Origin: Alphaproteobacteria bacterium
GTDB taxonomy: Bacteria > Pseudomonadota > Alphaproteobacteria > UBA6615
Direction: 5' to 3'
Assembly: GCA_039980135.1 (NCBI GenBank)
Contig: JBDXCV010000006.1
Span: forward strand, 213,710 to 277,709
Length of the DNA stretch: 64,000 nt
Made by a program: the position numbers and the translations under genes. The notes under the pieces were generated by a model. The model worked only from the letters and a program-made list of their open reading frames with translations, ran no database searches and had not been told where the DNA came from. Of this stretch, positions 7,723 to 16,540 are shown piece after piece (positions within the stretch are counted from its first letter, which is position 1; each line of letters starts with the position of its first letter).

Positions 7723-8607
7723 TCAGGCGGCGAGAGCTGCGGGTTCGAGCGCGGCCAGGCGCGCGGCCAGCAGGCTCATATTCTCGGCGACATTCGCGTG
7801 GCCGTCGGTGCGTTCGATGGTCGCCTCGTCCATATAGAGCGCCCGGTTGATCTCGATCTGGAGGGCATGCACACCGGTTTCGGGACGACCATAATTGCGG
7901 GTGATGAAGCCGCCCGAATAGGGCGCGTTGCGGACGACGGTATATCCCATCTCGCGCAATGTCTCCTCGACAAGACCCGTCAGGGAGCGGTTGCACGCCC
8001 GGCCATGTGCATCGCCGAGGATGAAATCCACCTGGCGGCGGCGTCCGGCGTCATTCTCCATCGGACCGCCGATCGACGGCATCGAATGGCAGTCGATGAG
8101 AACACAGGTGCCGAATGCCGTGCGGGTCTGGGTGATAAGGTCTTCCAGCGCCTCGTGGTAGGGCTGGTAGCATCGTTCAATGCGTTCGCAGGCCTCGGCG
8201 AAGGAGAGTTTGCACGCGTAGATTTCCGCGCCGGTCGCGACCACGCGGGCAATCGTGCCGAGTCCGGCGGCGACACGTGGTGAGCGTTTGTTGACATATG
8301 CCGGGAGCGGCTCGATGAACATGGCCGGATCGAGTTCGTAGGGTTCGCGATTCGGGTCCACAAAGGCGCGTGGGAACAATGCCTTCAATAGCGGCGCGCC
8401 GTGATGGGGCGCTTTGGCAAACAATTCGTCGACGAAGGAATCCTCGGAACGCCGGATGGCGTGGGCATCAAGCCTGGACGCCGCAAGAAACGCATCGGGA
8501 TAGGCCCGTCCGCTATGTGGCGACGAGAAGACCAGCGGTACAAGCTGCTCGGCGGGCGCGAGAATCTCGATCGCGGCGTCGGAATCGTTGATGGTTTCGC
8601 GGTCCAT
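7723..8607 (-). CDS. N-formylglutamate amidohydrolase family protein
   Basis: A 294-residue enzyme starting at ATG 8607 (MDRETIND); the in-frame codons further upstream lack family similarity and would overlap cpdR. The FSSPHSGRAYP motif near the N-terminus, the DPNREPYELDP segment and IDCHSMPS with HGRACN carry the metal-binding and catalytic residues of the HutG/FGase family, which hydrolyses N-formyl-L-glutamate to glutamate and formate. No hut genes are near. It is divergent from cpdR, a pairing I recall from other alphaproteobacteria. The exact substrate is inferred from family only. Confidence 0.9.
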   Translation of the reverse strand: MDRETINDSDAAIEILAPAEQLVPLVFSSPHSGRAYPDAFLAASRLDAHAIRRSEDSFVDELFAKAPHHGAPLLKALFPRAFVDPNREPYELDPAMFIEPLPAYVNKRSPRVAAGLGTIARVVATGAEIYACKLSFAEACERIERCYQPYHEALEDLITQTRTAFGTCVLIDCHSMPSIGGPMENDAGRRRQVDFILGDAHGRACNRSLTGLVEETLREMGYTVVRNAPYSGGFITRNYGRPETGVHALQIEINRALYMDEATIERTDGHANVAENMSLLAARLAALEPAALAA

Positions 8608-8801
8608 AACATGCCTGATGTAGCGAAAAGCGGGCGGACTGTCACCCTTGACACCGTTGCGTGTCTTGACGTGAGCGCCAGGAAATGGCGACGGTCGGCG
8701 ATTGATTTTCTTCACCCTTTCGAAACCGCTTGGAGGTAGCCTCTGGCATCCCGTGCTGAGGGCGTGGACCCGGACATACGAGGTTAGAGGACAAAGGTTC
8801 A

Positions 8802-9167
8802 ATGGCGCGAATCCTGCTCGCCGAAGACGATCAATCGATGCGTGAGTTTTTGGCACGCGCGCTGGAGCGCAGCGGCCACGATGTGACAGCTGTGCCCGAT
8901 GGCCTGGCGGCGCTCGACGCCGTGTCGGAGCGCGCCTATGAGCTGCTGATCGCGGACATCGTGATGCCGGGAATCGACGGGATCGAGGTTTCGCGTCAGG
9001 CGAGCAAGGTGAATGCGGATCTGAAAGTCCTGTTCATCACGGGTTTCGCCGCCGTGGCCATGAATGCGCGTGAGGAAATGGGCGATACGAAAGTCCTGTC
9101 CAAGCCGTTCCACCTGCGCGATCTGGTCGATCATGTGGATGCGATCCTGGAAGAACAGGTCGCCTGA
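8802..9167 (+). CDS. cpdR: CpdR-like response regulator, ClpXP adaptor
   Basis: A 121-residue single receiver. Acidic residues are E8-D9-D10 (LLAEDD), the phosphorylated Asp is D52 in IADIVMPG, the switch Thr is T80 in LFITGFAAVAM and the Lys is K101 in LSKPFHLRDLV. The LFITGFAAVA and KPFHLRDLV segments are the signature of CpdR. In Caulobacter, unphosphorylated CpdR primes ClpXP for degradation of cell-cycle proteins and is controlled through the CckA-ChpT relay. The family usually ends in two Ala residues; here the end is EEQVA, which still looks like a hydrophobic tail. Divergent from the amidohydrolase gene. Confidence 0.9.
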   Translation: MARILLAEDDQSMREFLARALERSGHDVTAVPDGLAALDAVSERAYELLIADIVMPGIDGIEVSRQASKVNADLKVLFITGFAAVAMNAREEMGDTKVLSKPFHLRDLVDHVDAILEEQVA

Positions 9168-9225
9168 TGGCATGCCTTTCTTGCTATAGTCCGGCTGGCT
9201 TGAAGACAAATCTCTGGAGACGCTC

Positions 9226-9555
9226 GTGTCCAACACCGCCGAAATTGAATACACACCCGATTCAGATGACCGCACTGCGCAGCCCAGCGAACTCGTCCAT
9301 GAAGACGACCGATCGCGCGTCATAAAATATACCATCAAGCCCGGTGAACAGACCGGCTGGCACACTCACGAGCTCGACTATGTGGTGGTATATCTCACTG
9401 CGGGTGAGCTCACGTCCCACTTCGCCGACGGCACCACGAAGGTGTTTAGCTATGAACCCGGCAAGTCCGGATCCTATTCGGCGCCGGTGGAGCATAACGC
9501 AGTCAATACCGGCGACACGGTCGTCGTCGGCTACGAGATCGAGTACAAGCGGTAA
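9226..9555 (+). CDS. Small cupin domain protein
   Basis: A 109-residue single-domain cupin with a GTG start. Conserved features are GEQTGWHTHELDYVVVYLTAGEL (metal-binding His and Glu of cupin motif 1) and APVEHNAVNTGDTVVVGYEIE (motif 2). Proteins of this size and kind bind a metal and a small ligand, but no activity can be assigned. It follows cpdR by 58 bases and precedes the tRNA-Val gene; a common transcript with cpdR is possible. Not the same as the larger cupin at 18638. Confidence 0.82.
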   Translation: MSNTAEIEYTPDSDDRTAQPSELVHEDDRSRVIKYTIKPGEQTGWHTHELDYVVVYLTAGELTSHFADGTTKVFSYEPGKSGSYSAPVEHNAVNTGDTVVVGYEIEYKR

Positions 9556-9679
9556 GGCTGGCGAATTAGGCGGGTGCGCCTCTTGCCATTGGCGGGGGTG
9601 CGGTGTATCACCCGCCCCTGTCGTGGACGGAAGACCGGAGTTGGACTGCCGCCGACGGCGCTGAAACCCGTATCAGGTG

Positions 9680-9754
9680 GGGCGCGTAGCTCAGCGGGAG
9701 AGCACTGTGTTGACATCGCAGGGGTCGCTGGTTCAATCCCAGCCGTGCCCACCA
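9680..9754 (+). tRNA. tRNA-Val (anticodon GAC)
   Basis: A 75-base cloverleaf with encoded CCA. The acceptor stem pairs GGGCGCG with CGTGCCC, the anticodon stem pairs CTGTG (9705-9709) with CGCAG (9717-9721), the loop is TTGACAT with anticodon GAC at 9712-9714, and the T arm is GCTGG-TTCAATC-CCAGC. The gene is isolated between the cupin gene and a truncated membrane-protein gene. Confidence 0.96.
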
Positions 9755-9833
9755 TTCCTCGCCTTTTTGATCTTGGCCGACGCGGGGCTGGGGGAAGTTG
9801 TCCCGACACGACACTCCGTTCCGGAGGCGCAGC

Positions 9834-10499
9834 GTGGCGACCGTTCTGGTCCAGATAATAGCAATTGAAGGCACCCCATGGCTGGCTGCGGCGTTTGTCG
9901 TTTGCTCCGTGATAGCTGCGGGCTTGCCGGCTGCATTCCGGAATCCTCTGCCGCTCACGGTCGGTTTGCTGGCGCTGTCGCTTGCAGCGACCCTGCTTCC
10001 AATATTCGGCTACTGGTTGGCCGGCCGCACACATCCCAATGCGATTGCGGGTCTCCTGCCGTGGAACGATGCGGCAGGCTATTATGGATGCGCACTTGCT
10101 GTGCTCGATGGCGAGGGCCTGTCGGCGTTCTGTCAGCGCCGACCTGCGTACGCACTCTATCTCGCGGGATTGCTGCGGGCCGCCGGTACGGAACTGCAAC
10201 TGGCAATCCTGTTCCAGGCAGTCGTGAGCGGCGCGGCCGCTTTCGTGACGGCATATGCAGCGGCGCGGCGATGGGGGGTGAGCGCGGGACTCATCTCGAT
10301 CGCGATGCTCGGGTCGTTCATGGCGACAGTCTCCGTGGCGACGCTGACCGAGAATCTGGGTTTCGTGCTGGGCGTGGGCGGCCTCGTGATGTTCCTGTCG
10401 GGTGCCGAGCGCCGGTCGGGCTTCCTGCTGGCCGTCGGCGTGTTCGTACTGAGCGTGGCGCTGAATGCGCGCGCGGGCGATGGTGATATCGCACGATGA
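9834..10499 (+). CDS. Membrane protein fragment, C-terminally truncated
   Basis: The start is GTG 9834, since GGAGG lies at 9823-9827; a TTG at 9798 is weaker. The 221-residue product has about six hydrophobic segments and a soluble loop (LLPWNDAAGYYGCALAVLDGEG) that resembles the N-terminal half of multi-spanning glycosyltransferase-like membrane proteins. Full proteins of that kind are 500 residues or more; here the frame ends soon after VALNARAGDGD, within what looks like another membrane segment, and the following 150 bases encode nothing. I read it as a truncated or decaying gene near a tRNA. A genuine short protein is not excluded. Confidence 0.5.
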   Translation: MATVLVQIIAIEGTPWLAAAFVVCSVIAAGLPAAFRNPLPLTVGLLALSLAATLLPIFGYWLAGRTHPNAIAGLLPWNDAAGYYGCALAVLDGEGLSAFCQRRPAYALYLAGLLRAAGTELQLAILFQAVVSGAAAFVTAYAAARRWGVSAGLISIAMLGSFMATVSVATLTENLGFVLGVGGLVMFLSGAERRSGFLLAVGVFVLSVALNARAGDGDIAR

Positions 10500-10651
10500 G
10501 TCGGCAGGATTGTACGTGATTCTGACGCTGCGCCGCGATGTTCGTCGGCGTGGGGTAACGGTGCATTCATGGACTCATCGACATACCGGGCCATAGACTG
10601 TTCATCAAGCTTGGGAGGACCCGGCGGGTGGTCGATTTGGGAGATTGAACT

Positions 10652-11515
10652 ATGATTCGCGAGGCCGAAGACTCACCGGGCGAAGCAGAGATCACCGCAG
10701 CGATCAACTATCTCGTTTATACGGGCGAGGCGCCGGTGTTCAATCAGGCGCACTCTGCGGCTGAGAAAATGCAGATGCAGGGCGCGCGTGTGCCCCAGGA
10801 CATGCCGATTGCGAACGCGCGCCTTCTGGCAGATGATTTTTCCCTGGATGTGGAGGGTTTCACCTTCGTCGACCATGTCACGCAAGTGACCGACTTCAAT
10901 GACGATGCACAGTTGGCATCGGTCTATACGCCAGAAATCGAGAAGCTCATCGCCGTTGCCGCCGGTGCGACAGAGGTGGTGGTGTTCGACCACACCCGCC
11001 GCTCGACCGAGCGCTCACATCGTGAGGCGCATGCGTCACGCGACCCCGTGCCCGCGCCACACAGCGACTATACCGACGGGTCGGCGGCGCAGCGCATGCG
11101 CGACAAGTTCGGCGAGGCGGCCGAAGCGCGATTGAAGGGCCGATTTGCGATTGTGAATGCCTGGCGGTCGATGACCGGGACAATCGAACAATGGCCGTTG
11201 ACCGTTTGCGATGCGCGCACGATCGATGATGCCCTGCTCTATGCGACCCGCCGTGAGGCGCCGATGCGCGCGGAACCGTCATTCGAATACGACCGCCCAA
11301 GCGAGACGCGCCACGCCGCCTATGACGCCAATCACAGATGGGTCTATTTTCCGCGCATGACGCGCGATGAGGTGTTGTTGTTCAAGAATTACGACACGCG
11401 CACGGATGGCACCGCGCGCTACGCGCTGCACTCGGCATTCGAGGACCCCAACACCCCGTCCGACCCGGCACCGCGCGAGACCATCGAGACTCGCGCCTTC
11501 GTTTTCTACGACTAG
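10652..11515 (+). CDS. CmcJ/NvfI-family oxidoreductase (2OG-Fe(II) dioxygenase-like)
   Basis: A 287-residue protein with GGGAGA as ribosome-binding site. Segments VVVFDHTRR, PHSDYTD (H137-x-D139 as putative iron ligands), NAWRS, FKNYDTR and ARYALHSAFEDP (H260, R256) match the CmcJ/NvfI and gibberellin GA4 desaturase-like group, described from cephamycin and meroterpenoid biosynthesis in other organisms. It probably acts as a cytosolic iron-dependent oxygenase on a small acid. It is followed after 25 bases by an enoyl-CoA hydratase-like gene, so the two may share a pathway. Substrate unknown; homologues in alphaproteobacteria are usually annotated only by family. Confidence 0.82.
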   Translation: MIREAEDSPGEAEITAAINYLVYTGEAPVFNQAHSAAEKMQMQGARVPQDMPIANARLLADDFSLDVEGFTFVDHVTQVTDFNDDAQLASVYTPEIEKLIAVAAGATEVVVFDHTRRSTERSHREAHASRDPVPAPHSDYTDGSAAQRMRDKFGEAAEARLKGRFAIVNAWRSMTGTIEQWPLTVCDARTIDDALLYATRREAPMRAEPSFEYDRPSETRHAAYDANHRWVYFPRMTRDEVLLFKNYDTRTDGTARYALHSAFEDPNTPSDPAPRETIETRAFVFYD

Positions 11516-11540
11516 ATTTGTTTGTTCAGGGAGAATCGTT

Positions 11541-12308
11541 GTGTCCGACCCCGTCGTCACCGTTGAGGAGGCTGGCAATGACACGCTTGTCGTGCGCCTC
11601 AACAGGCCACGCAAGCGCAACGCGCTGTCATCCGAGCTGAAGCGCAAGCTCGCCGCGACAGCGCGGACCCTCGCCGAGCGGGTCGATATCGGTGCGATCA
11701 TCCTGACCGGCGCGGGCGGCGCGTTCTGCGCGGGCAACGACATCTCCGAGCCTGATTCGTTTGCGCAAGATTTGCCTCTGGCAGAGGCGCGGCGCCACAT
11801 TCGGCTGGGCTTGGAAATGTGCCGGGCCTGGGAAGCGCTGCCCCAGTTGACGATCGCGGCGGTGGACCGGTTCGCGATCGGCGGCGGCATTTCGCTCGCC
11901 CTATCCTGTGACTTCCGTATTCTCCAGACGGGTGCGTGGCTGCGCGCGCCCGAGGTTGAACTCGGCATCACCTATTCCTGGGGTACCCTGCCGCGGCTGG
12001 CCCGCCTTGTTGGTCCGGCCCGTGCGAAGCTCATCGCGGGGCTGTGTCGTAAAGTGAATGCCGCGACCGCACTGGACTGGGGCCTGTGCGAGGAGGTTAG
12101 CGACGACACCTTGGCAGCGGCGCTGGAAATGGCGGCGGAAATCACCGCGAAGCCCCGGGTTGCCCAGCAAATGGTCAAGGAGTCCGTGAATCGGCTTTTT
12201 TCCGGACCCGACACGGCAACCCTCGAACAGGATCAGGTGCTGCTCAACATGACGAGTGGGGAGGCGCTGGAAGTGCAGGCCGAGGCATTGAACCGGACTA
12301 AGGGATGA
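11541..12308 (+). CDS. Enoyl-CoA hydratase/isomerase family protein
   Basis: The start is GTG 11541 behind AGGGAGA (11528-11534), giving 255 residues; longer in-frame codons lie inside the upstream gene. Crotonase features are the oxyanion-hole segments GAGGAFCAGNDIS and DRFAIGGGISLALSCDFRI, followed by APEVELGITYSWGTLPRLARLVG. The usual catalytic Glu position in the EVELGI segment is kept. It likely acts on a CoA thioester. Downstream, 99 bases on, the importer operon starts with its own AT-rich leader, so co-transcription is uncertain. Exact reaction cannot be given because crotonases vary widely. Confidence 0.9.
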   Translation: MSDPVVTVEEAGNDTLVVRLNRPRKRNALSSELKRKLAATARTLAERVDIGAIILTGAGGAFCAGNDISEPDSFAQDLPLAEARRHIRLGLEMCRAWEALPQLTIAAVDRFAIGGGISLALSCDFRILQTGAWLRAPEVELGITYSWGTLPRLARLVGPARAKLIAGLCRKVNAATALDWGLCEEVSDDTLAAALEMAAEITAKPRVAQQMVKESVNRLFSGPDTATLEQDQVLLNMTSGEALEVQAEALNRTKG

Positions 12309-12407
12309 GCCCGAACAACATCTGCTTTCCACGGCCTCACAAATCCGTTACACAAAAAGAAAAAAATTTGGTTTTTCAAATAACGCGGACAAAGGGAGAG
12401 GAATTCG

Positions 12408-13520
12408 ATGAATTTCCAACGCAAATCAATCTGGGCGGGTGCCGTTTCGGCGATCGCTCTTCTCGCGGTCGGATCGGTCGCGCAGGCTCAGAACCTGAAT
12501 GCTGTCGAGGCCAAGCTTGCGCCTCTCGCCAAGGCAGAGGGTTCGGTCACAATCATTCATCCGCTGTTCTCGGACCGGACGGCGCAGCGCATGGCTGCGG
12601 CTTTCAAGGCGCGATACAATCTCGGCGATGACTTTGAATTCAATAGCTTGCGTAAGGGCACAGGCGCCACGGTGGCGCAGGTCCGTCAGGAAATTCAGGC
12701 GGGCAAATTCACCGTCGACATGATCCTGGTCCACTCGCCGGCGTTCTTCGATCAGGCGGCTGATCGTGGTGCGTTCGTGGAGCTGGAATCCGAAAACTGG
12801 GCTGCCAGCGAAAAGCTCGTCAATAGTGCGGGTCAGTATTCGCGTTTCCCGCTCGTGGTGACGCCGCTGGCCTACACCTTCCAGCCGGTTTGGAACACGT
12901 CCTGCCCGGGGATGGAGAACTTCAGCGTCGACTCCTATGCGGATGCCGTCGAAGCCTCGCTCAAGGGCAAGACCATTTCCTCGGACATCACCAAGTCGTT
13001 CACCTACACGAACACGGTGATTGCGCTGCAGCAGGCCGGTGCCGTGAACTTCGAGGATTTCTGGCCGGAACTCGCGAAGACCGACCCGATCGTCGAGTTC
13101 CGCACCGAACCGAAGATGCAGATGATCATCTCCTGCCAGCGTCCGTTCGACATGTGGAACCTCTCGGGCCGCGTGTATCAGAACGTGCTCAAGGCGCCGG
13201 ACCTCAAGGACAAGCTCAAGATCGGTTCCTATAAGGAAGGCCAGGCGATGCTCGGCAACCAGCTCGCGGTGCTGAAGGGTTCTCCGAACCCGAATGCCGC
13301 CAAGCTGCTGGTCGAGTTCCTGCTTTCCGAGGAAGGCTCGGACCTCTTCGTCGAGGGCGAGGCGATCTACTCGTTCCGCGATGGATACAAGGCGCCTGCA
13401 GCTGCCGCGCCGTATCTGATGGACCTGTCTCAGCACAAGCTGATCGGCATGTCTGACTGGGTCTCTGCGGTGAAGCAGTACAAAGACGTCCGCGGCGAAT
13501 GGCAGGAAAACTTCCGCTAG
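12408..13520 (+). CDS. ABC transporter periplasmic substrate-binding protein
   Basis: A 370-residue protein with a good signal peptide (MNFQRKSIW, hydrophobic core, cut after VAQAQ near residue 28) and strong GGGAGAGGAA ribosome-binding site. The body (GSVTIIHPLFSDRTAQRMA, KGTGATVAQVRQEIQAG, VDMILVHSPAFFDQA) belongs to the type 2 binding proteins of the iron(III), thiamine, putrescine and 2-aminoethylphosphonate transporter group. It heads an importer operon with a fused permease and two ATPases. The ligand is not readable; the downstream enzymes suggest an organic acid or lactone rather than iron. A stem-loop follows the gene. Confidence 0.9.
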   Translation: MNFQRKSIWAGAVSAIALLAVGSVAQAQNLNAVEAKLAPLAKAEGSVTIIHPLFSDRTAQRMAAAFKARYNLGDDFEFNSLRKGTGATVAQVRQEIQAGKFTVDMILVHSPAFFDQAADRGAFVELESENWAASEKLVNSAGQYSRFPLVVTPLAYTFQPVWNTSCPGMENFSVDSYADAVEASLKGKTISSDITKSFTYTNTVIALQQAGAVNFEDFWPELAKTDPIVEFRTEPKMQMIISCQRPFDMWNLSGRVYQNVLKAPDLKDKLKIGSYKEGQAMLGNQLAVLKGSPNPNAAKLLVEFLLSEEGSDLFVEGEAIYSFRDGYKAPAAAAPYLMDLSQHKLIGMSDWVSAVKQYKDVRGEWQENFR

Positions 13521-13542
13521 GCCGTTTGGCCTGACGGGGTTG

Positions 13543-13569
13543 CGGGGTCCGGCTAAAATCCGGACCCCG
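13543..13569 (+). promoter_or_regulatory. Intercistronic stem-loop after binding-protein gene
   Basis: A perfect 10-base stem, CGGGGTCCGG (13543-13552) with CCGGACCCCG (13560-13569), and a 7-base loop. No T tract follows, so it is more likely an mRNA-stabilising or attenuating element that lets the binding protein be made in excess over the permease than a full terminator. Confidence 0.7.
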
Positions 13570-13669
13570 TGACTACCCTTCCAGCTGTTTACAGTTTTAA
13601 GCCTGTAACTCTGTCGCGCGCCGATTTTCGTCGTGTGACCTCATCATGATTTGATCCGGTGGATTTGCC

Positions 13670-15421
13670 ATGACCTCGGAAGCCCTCTCGCCGACACGCG
13701 AGCGTTCTCGCCTCAACAATCGCCTGCGCGCCATGGTGACGCAGGAGAACATCATCACATTCATCGTCGCGATTATCGTCGCCGGTGCCGTGATCGTTCC
13801 GCTGGCGGTGTTGTTCGTCTCCAGCTTCAAGGTGCTCGACCCGCTGGGTTGGGACACGACCTGGGGCTTCGGCAACTATGTCGAGATGTTCACTGACCGG
13901 ATCATTCCGAAAGCGTTCGTCAATACGCTGATCATCTCTTCGGGTTCAACGATACTGGCAACTTTCCTGGGCGTGTCACTTGCCTGGATCAACGCCCGCA
14001 CGAACTGCCCTGGCCGCGATTATCTCGAGCCCTACAACCTGATTCCATTCTTCCTGTCGCCTTTCGTCGGTGCGATCGCCTGGCACAATCTGGGTGAGCC
14101 TCAGACCGGTCTTTTGAACAACCTGGCGCGCGACGTCCTTGGAATTGAAGGCGCGATCATCAACATCGACAATATCTGGGGTGTCATCTGGGTCACGGGC
14201 ATCTTCTTCGCACCGCTGGTTTATCTCTTCGTGGTCGGCTCGCTGCGGCGCATGGACCCCTCGCTCGAAGACAGCGCGCGGACGACCGGCGCCGGCCTCG
14301 TGCGTACCACCATGACCGTCACCCTGCCGCTCGTCATGCCGGGTATCCTGTCGGGAGCGATCATCGTCTTCGTGACCAGCGCCGGCGAGTTCGGCGTGCC
14401 GTTCAAGCTGTCCGCACCCTATGGCTGGGAAACCCTGACGACCCAGATCTTCTCGAAGGCGGTGGGCGACGACGCCAACCACTTCCTGGGAGCGGCCATG
14501 AGCATGGCGCTCGGCATCATCACGGTGTTCCTGATCTGGATTCAGCAACGCTATATCGCGCCGCGCTCGTTCACCACGGTCACCGGCAAGGGATTTCGTC
14601 CCAATGTGCTCGATCTGGGCCCGTGGCGCTGGGTGGCGTTCGGCTACAACCTCATGTTCATTGCGGTTGCGGTTGTCCTGCCGATCGTCTGCCTCATCAT
14701 CGTCAGCCTACATCCGGTGTGGACGGGCAAGATCGTCTGGGCCGACATCACGACGATCAACTATGTGAAGACCCTGTTCTGGTGGCGCCCCGAGGCGATT
14801 TCGGCGGCGACCAACGGCATTGGCAACTCTTTGATCCTTGCATTCGGCGGCGCATCCATCGCCATGGTGATGGCGCTGGTCATCTCCTACATGATCCATC
14901 GCACAAAGGGCTTCGGCGTGCGGATGCTCGACTTCCTGTCGGTCGTGCCGATCGGCTTCCCGGGCATCGTGCTCGCGATGGGTGTGCTGGTGACCTATAT
15001 CCAGACGCCGATCTACGCGACCTTGTGGATCCTGATGCTGGCCTACATCACGCGGTTCTTCCCTTACGGCCAGCGCAACATCTCGTCGATCATGCTGGCG
15101 ATCTCCGAAGAGCTTGACCAGTCGTCGCGGATGGCAGGGGCCTCCTGGTTCACCACCTTGTGGCGGATCACGATCCCACTTTTGAAACCGGGGTTGTTTG
15201 CGGGCTGGATCCTGCTGTTCATCATCTTCCTGCGCGAGCTGTCGATCTCGATCATTCTGTTCACGACGGGGACCGAGACCCTTTCGGTCGGCGTCTATTA
15301 TCTGACGAATTTCGAGAATGAACCGCTGACCGCGGCGCTGTCGATGGCGCAGACGGTCTTGCTGCTGATCGCAATCTATGCCTTCCGCCGGTTCGCCGGG
15401 CGCGAAGCTCTCACGGCCTAG
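13670..15421 (+). CDS. ABC transporter permease, two membrane units fused
   Basis: A 583-residue inner-membrane protein with two tandem binding-protein-dependent permease units, about six transmembrane segments each. The cytoplasmic coupling (EAA-type) loops are visible in each half: LEDSARTTGAGLVRTTMTV (about 14260-14330) and LDQSSRMAGASWFTTLWRI (about 15112-15170). Such fused permeases are typical of the FbpB/ThiP/PhnV-type importers. It follows the binding-protein gene after a 149-base gap with a stem-loop and is followed 15 bases later by the first ATPase. One fused permease with two different ATPases implies a heterodimeric motor. Confidence 0.93.
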   Translation: MTSEALSPTRERSRLNNRLRAMVTQENIITFIVAIIVAGAVIVPLAVLFVSSFKVLDPLGWDTTWGFGNYVEMFTDRIIPKAFVNTLIISSGSTILATFLGVSLAWINARTNCPGRDYLEPYNLIPFFLSPFVGAIAWHNLGEPQTGLLNNLARDVLGIEGAIINIDNIWGVIWVTGIFFAPLVYLFVVGSLRRMDPSLEDSARTTGAGLVRTTMTVTLPLVMPGILSGAIIVFVTSAGEFGVPFKLSAPYGWETLTTQIFSKAVGDDANHFLGAAMSMALGIITVFLIWIQQRYIAPRSFTTVTGKGFRPNVLDLGPWRWVAFGYNLMFIAVAVVLPIVCLIIVSLHPVWTGKIVWADITTINYVKTLFWWRPEAISAATNGIGNSLILAFGGASIAMVMALVISYMIHRTKGFGVRMLDFLSVVPIGFPGIVLAMGVLVTYIQTPIYATLWILMLAYITRFFPYGQRNISSIMLAISEELDQSSRMAGASWFTTLWRITIPLLKPGLFAGWILLFIIFLRELSISIILFTTGTETLSVGVYYLTNFENEPLTAALSMAQTVLLLIAIYAFRRFAGREALTA

Positions 15422-15436
15422 GCGGAGGAGTATTTC

Positions 15437-16540
15437 ATGACCAACGAGACACCTCGCGCCTATCTGGAAGTCGATAATCTGGTCAAGTATTTCGGCAACG
15501 ACAAGGCCGTGGACGGCATCTCCTTCGGCATTCCGAAGGGTTCGTTCCTGACCCTGCTGGGCCCCTCGGGCTGCGGCAAGACCACGACATTGATGAGCAT
15601 TGCCGGGCTGCATTCGATAGACGGCGGGCGCATTCGCGTCGGGGACACCGTGTTTACGTCACCCAAGGAAGGTCTCTTCCTGCCGCCGGAGAAGCGCGAT
15701 ATCGGCATGGTTTTCCAGAGCTACGCCATCTGGCCGCATATGACGGTGGCCCAGAATGTCGCCTACCCCCTGGAAATCCGGAATTGGAACCAGTCGGACA
15801 TTGATGACCGCGTTGCCGAGGTGCTCAAGCTGGTGGGGTTGACCGACTGGGCCGACAGCCTTGCGACCAACCTGTCGGGTGGACAGCAGCAGCGGGCTTC
15901 GCTGGCGCGCGCGGTCGTATCCAGCCCGAGCCTGCTGTTGTTCGATGAGCCCTTGTCGAACCTCGACCTCAAACTGCGCGAACATATGCGCGTCGAGCTC
16001 AAGCGCATTCAGAACGAGGTGGGTATCACCTCGATCTATGTGACCCATGACCAGTCCGAAGCGCTGGTAATGAGCGACGAGATCATCGTCATGAGCAAGG
16101 GCAAGATCGAACAGCGCGGTGGGCCCGTCGAAATTTATTCGCAGCCGGTCAACGAGTATGTCAGCAACTTCATCGGTATTGCCAACCTCGTGAAGGGCAA
16201 GGTCGTTGAAGTCAGCGAACCGGGCATCGGCAAGTTCGAGGTGGCTCAGGGTGGACAGACCGTGCAGCTGCCGTGCCGCCTCGGCCCCGGGATCGAGGCC
16301 GGCGAGGATGCTGTCCTGTCTGTCCGGCCCGAGAATGTTCACGCCGAACGCGAGGGCGGCGAGGGCACGCTGATGGGCGAGTGTACCCATGCGATTTTCC
16401 TCGGCAGCTACGTTGACTGCCGCGTGCAATGGGGCGAGTTCGAATGGAAAGTCATCACCCATCCCCGTAATCATCCCCGTACAGGCGAGAAAGTGCATCT
16501 GCGCTTCGATGCCGAACACACTCTGGCGGTGCAGCCATGA
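15437..16540 (+). CDS. ABC transporter ATP-binding protein (importer, MalK-like) 1
   Basis: A 367-residue ATPase: Walker A GPSGCGKT at residues 42-49, Q loop MVFQSYAIWPHMTV, signature LSGGQQQR, Walker B LLLFDEPLSNLD, then a C-terminal TOBE-type regulatory domain (PVEIYSQPVNEYV onward). The second ATPase begins inside its stop codon (4-base overlap), so they are coupled and probably pair in one transporter with the fused permease upstream. The two are similar but clearly diverged, which argues for functional specialisation rather than a recent duplication. Confidence 0.94.
   Translation: MTNETPRAYLEVDNLVKYFGNDKAVDGISFGIPKGSFLTLLGPSGCGKTTTLMSIAGLHSIDGGRIRVGDTVFTSPKEGLFLPPEKRDIGMVFQSYAIWPHMTVAQNVAYPLEIRNWNQSDIDDRVAEVLKLVGLTDWADSLATNLSGGQQQRASLARAVVSSPSLLLFDEPLSNLDLKLREHMRVELKRIQNEVGITSIYVTHDQSEALVMSDEIIVMSKGKIEQRGGPVEIYSQPVNEYVSNFIGIANLVKGKVVEVSEPGIGKFEVAQGGQTVQLPCRLGPGIEAGEDAVLSVRPENVHAEREGGEGTLMGECTHAIFLGSYVDCRVQWGEFEWKVITHPRNHPRTGEKVHLRFDAEHTLAVQP

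Noticed and set aside
9560..9640. GC-rich partial hairpin after the small cupin gene as terminator
   Set aside because: The stem has mismatches and no T run follows, so it was not listed.
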